64,000 nt of DNA from Helcococcus bovis (lineage in GTDB: Bacteria > Bacillota > Clostridia > Tissierellales > Peptoniphilaceae): NCBI RefSeq assembly GCF_046035435.1, contig NZ_JBFNFH010000001.1; one strand, 5' to 3'. The translations under genes and the position numbers were made by a program. Below are positions 63,495 through 64,000 of the stretch, one piece after another (the stretch's first letter is position 1; each line of letters opens with the position of its first letter). Under the pieces are notes generated by a model, which saw only the letters and a program-made list of their open reading frames with translations, ran no database searches and was not told where the DNA came from.

Positions 63495-64000
63495 TATTCA
63501 CCTCATCTCTGAATTGTTGATATCCATTTGTTTCAATTTCCTCGATTAGTGAAGCATCTCCCGTTTTAACAATTTTCCCTTCAATCATTACATGTACTTT
63601 ATCAGGTTTAATACTTTCTAAAATTGAACTGTGATGCGTGATTATAAGTGCTGATTTTTCTTCATTTAAGAATAAATTAACTTCTTTTGATACTGTTTTT
63701 GTTGCATCAACATCAAGTCCTGAATCCGTTTCATCAAGCATAATAAATTTAGGATTTAGCATTTTCATTTGTAGAATTTCATTTTTCTTCTTTTCGCCAC
63801 CTGAAAATCCAACATTTAAATATCTTTCAGCATAATCCTTATGAAATCCTAATTCTTCTAATTGTTTCTTTAGTTCTCTTCTAAACATCAAAAGTTTAGG
63901 TTTTTCTCTTGTAAAATTAATTTGTGCAGTTCTTATAAAATTTTCAACACTTATCCCTTCTACTTCTTCAGGATTTTGAAAACTCAAGAAAATTCCTAAT
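63487..64000 (-). CDS. sufC: SufC ATPase, C-terminal part (cut by window edge)
   Basis: 171 residues are visible; the frame stays open to the window end (LGIFLSFQNPEEVEGI precedes the first possible internal start), so the true start and Walker A are outside. Visible: SFQNPEEVEG, signature NVGFSGGEKKKNEILQM, Walker B PKFIMLDETDSGLDVDA, and THHSSIL. It powers assembly on SufBD. First visible gene of sufCBDSU. Confidence 0.96.
   Translation of the reverse strand, partial: LGIFLSFQNPEEVEGISVENFIRTAQINFTREKPKLLMFRRELKKQLEELGFHKDYAERYLNVGFSGGEKKKNEILQMKMLNPKFIMLDETDSGLDVDATKTVSKEVNLFLNEEKSALIITHHSSILESIKPDKVHVMIEGKIVKTGDASLIEEIETNGYQQFRDEVNNG

Noticed and set aside
63487..63987. Complete 166-residue SufC starting inside the window
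   Set aside because: The frame continues upstream past the internal TTG to the window edge with conserved SufC sequence, and Walker A is missing; it is a truncated view, not a short gene.

Overview
The window is AT-rich, low-GC Gram-positive (Firmicutes) chromosome. The gene set is that of a small, host-associated, fermentative anaerobic coccus of the Peptoniphilaceae type; Parvimonas is my best guess by gene content and style, but I could not run a search to confirm it. Supporting points are: PTS sugar operons rather than respiration, a glycogen phosphorylase, a SUF iron-sulfur operon in the order sufC-B-D-S-U, sialic-acid lyase, an EndoS-like glycan hydrolase on the cell surface, Gram-positive sorting signals, AGGAGG-type ribosome binding sites, and many decayed genes.

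Layout. 1-940: start of an ABC exporter (permease cut by the window edge, plus ATPase). 1.1-1.9 kb: ThiD-like kinase. 2.4-3.6 kb: broken surface-protein gene. 3.7-8.9 kb: two-gene restriction-modification locus with a giant nuclease-helicase-methyltransferase polypeptide. 8.9-10.7 kb: divergent LysR regulator and RraA-like protein. 10.7-15.0 kb: ascorbate-type PTS operon (activator with IIA, IIB, IIC, transaldolase-like aldolase). 15.2-15.7 kb: a regularly spaced array of seven palindromes. 15.7-19.3 kb: fructose operon fruR-fruK-fruA. 19.3-21.6 kb: amidohydrolase remnant, ROK kinase, sialic acid lyase. 22.4-23.8 kb: short palindrome array and a broken collagen-adhesin-like gene. 23.8-32.7 kb: housekeeping run (aro fusion, apt, phosphoesterase, mazF, alr, acpS-nnrD fusion, mnmA, cysteine desulfurase). 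32.8-34.6 kb: decayed Old-Yellow-Enzyme gene, third palindrome array and tRNA-Pro. 34.7-37.7 kb: SbcD/SbcC-like pair and tRNA-Thr. 37.9-42.7 kb: heterodimeric ABC exporter under an ArsR-type regulator with a clear operator. 42.7-51.3 kb: mreB, AI-2E transporter, HAD phosphatase, rho, fba, glgP, dCMP deaminase. 51.3-59.1 kb: PD-(D/E)XK protein, 54-bp tandem repeats, DsbA-like lipoprotein, HerA-like ATPase, polysaccharide deacetylase, histidine-triad-like membrane protein, GH18 endoglycosidase. 59.4-64 kb: suf operon.

How it fits together. Sugar import (fru and ula-type PTS) feeds glycolysis (fruK, fba, transaldolase-like enzyme) with glycogen as store (glgP). The surface GH18 enzyme and the sialic acid lyase plus ROK kinase suggest feeding on host N-glycans. 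Surface proteins share an NPxT(S/G)D sorting signal.

The most unusual signal is non-coding. Four separate loci (15244-15662, 22445-22541, 34067-34234, 52263-52569) carry clustered palindromes with a nearly constant geometry: short inverted arms whose starts are 26-27 nt apart, repeated at 63-64 bp (three loci) or 54 bp (one locus). Arm sequence differs between loci (GGAACAG is shared by two), and at 15.5 kb one unit keeps its pairing by a compensatory change. I do not recognise this as a named repeat family.
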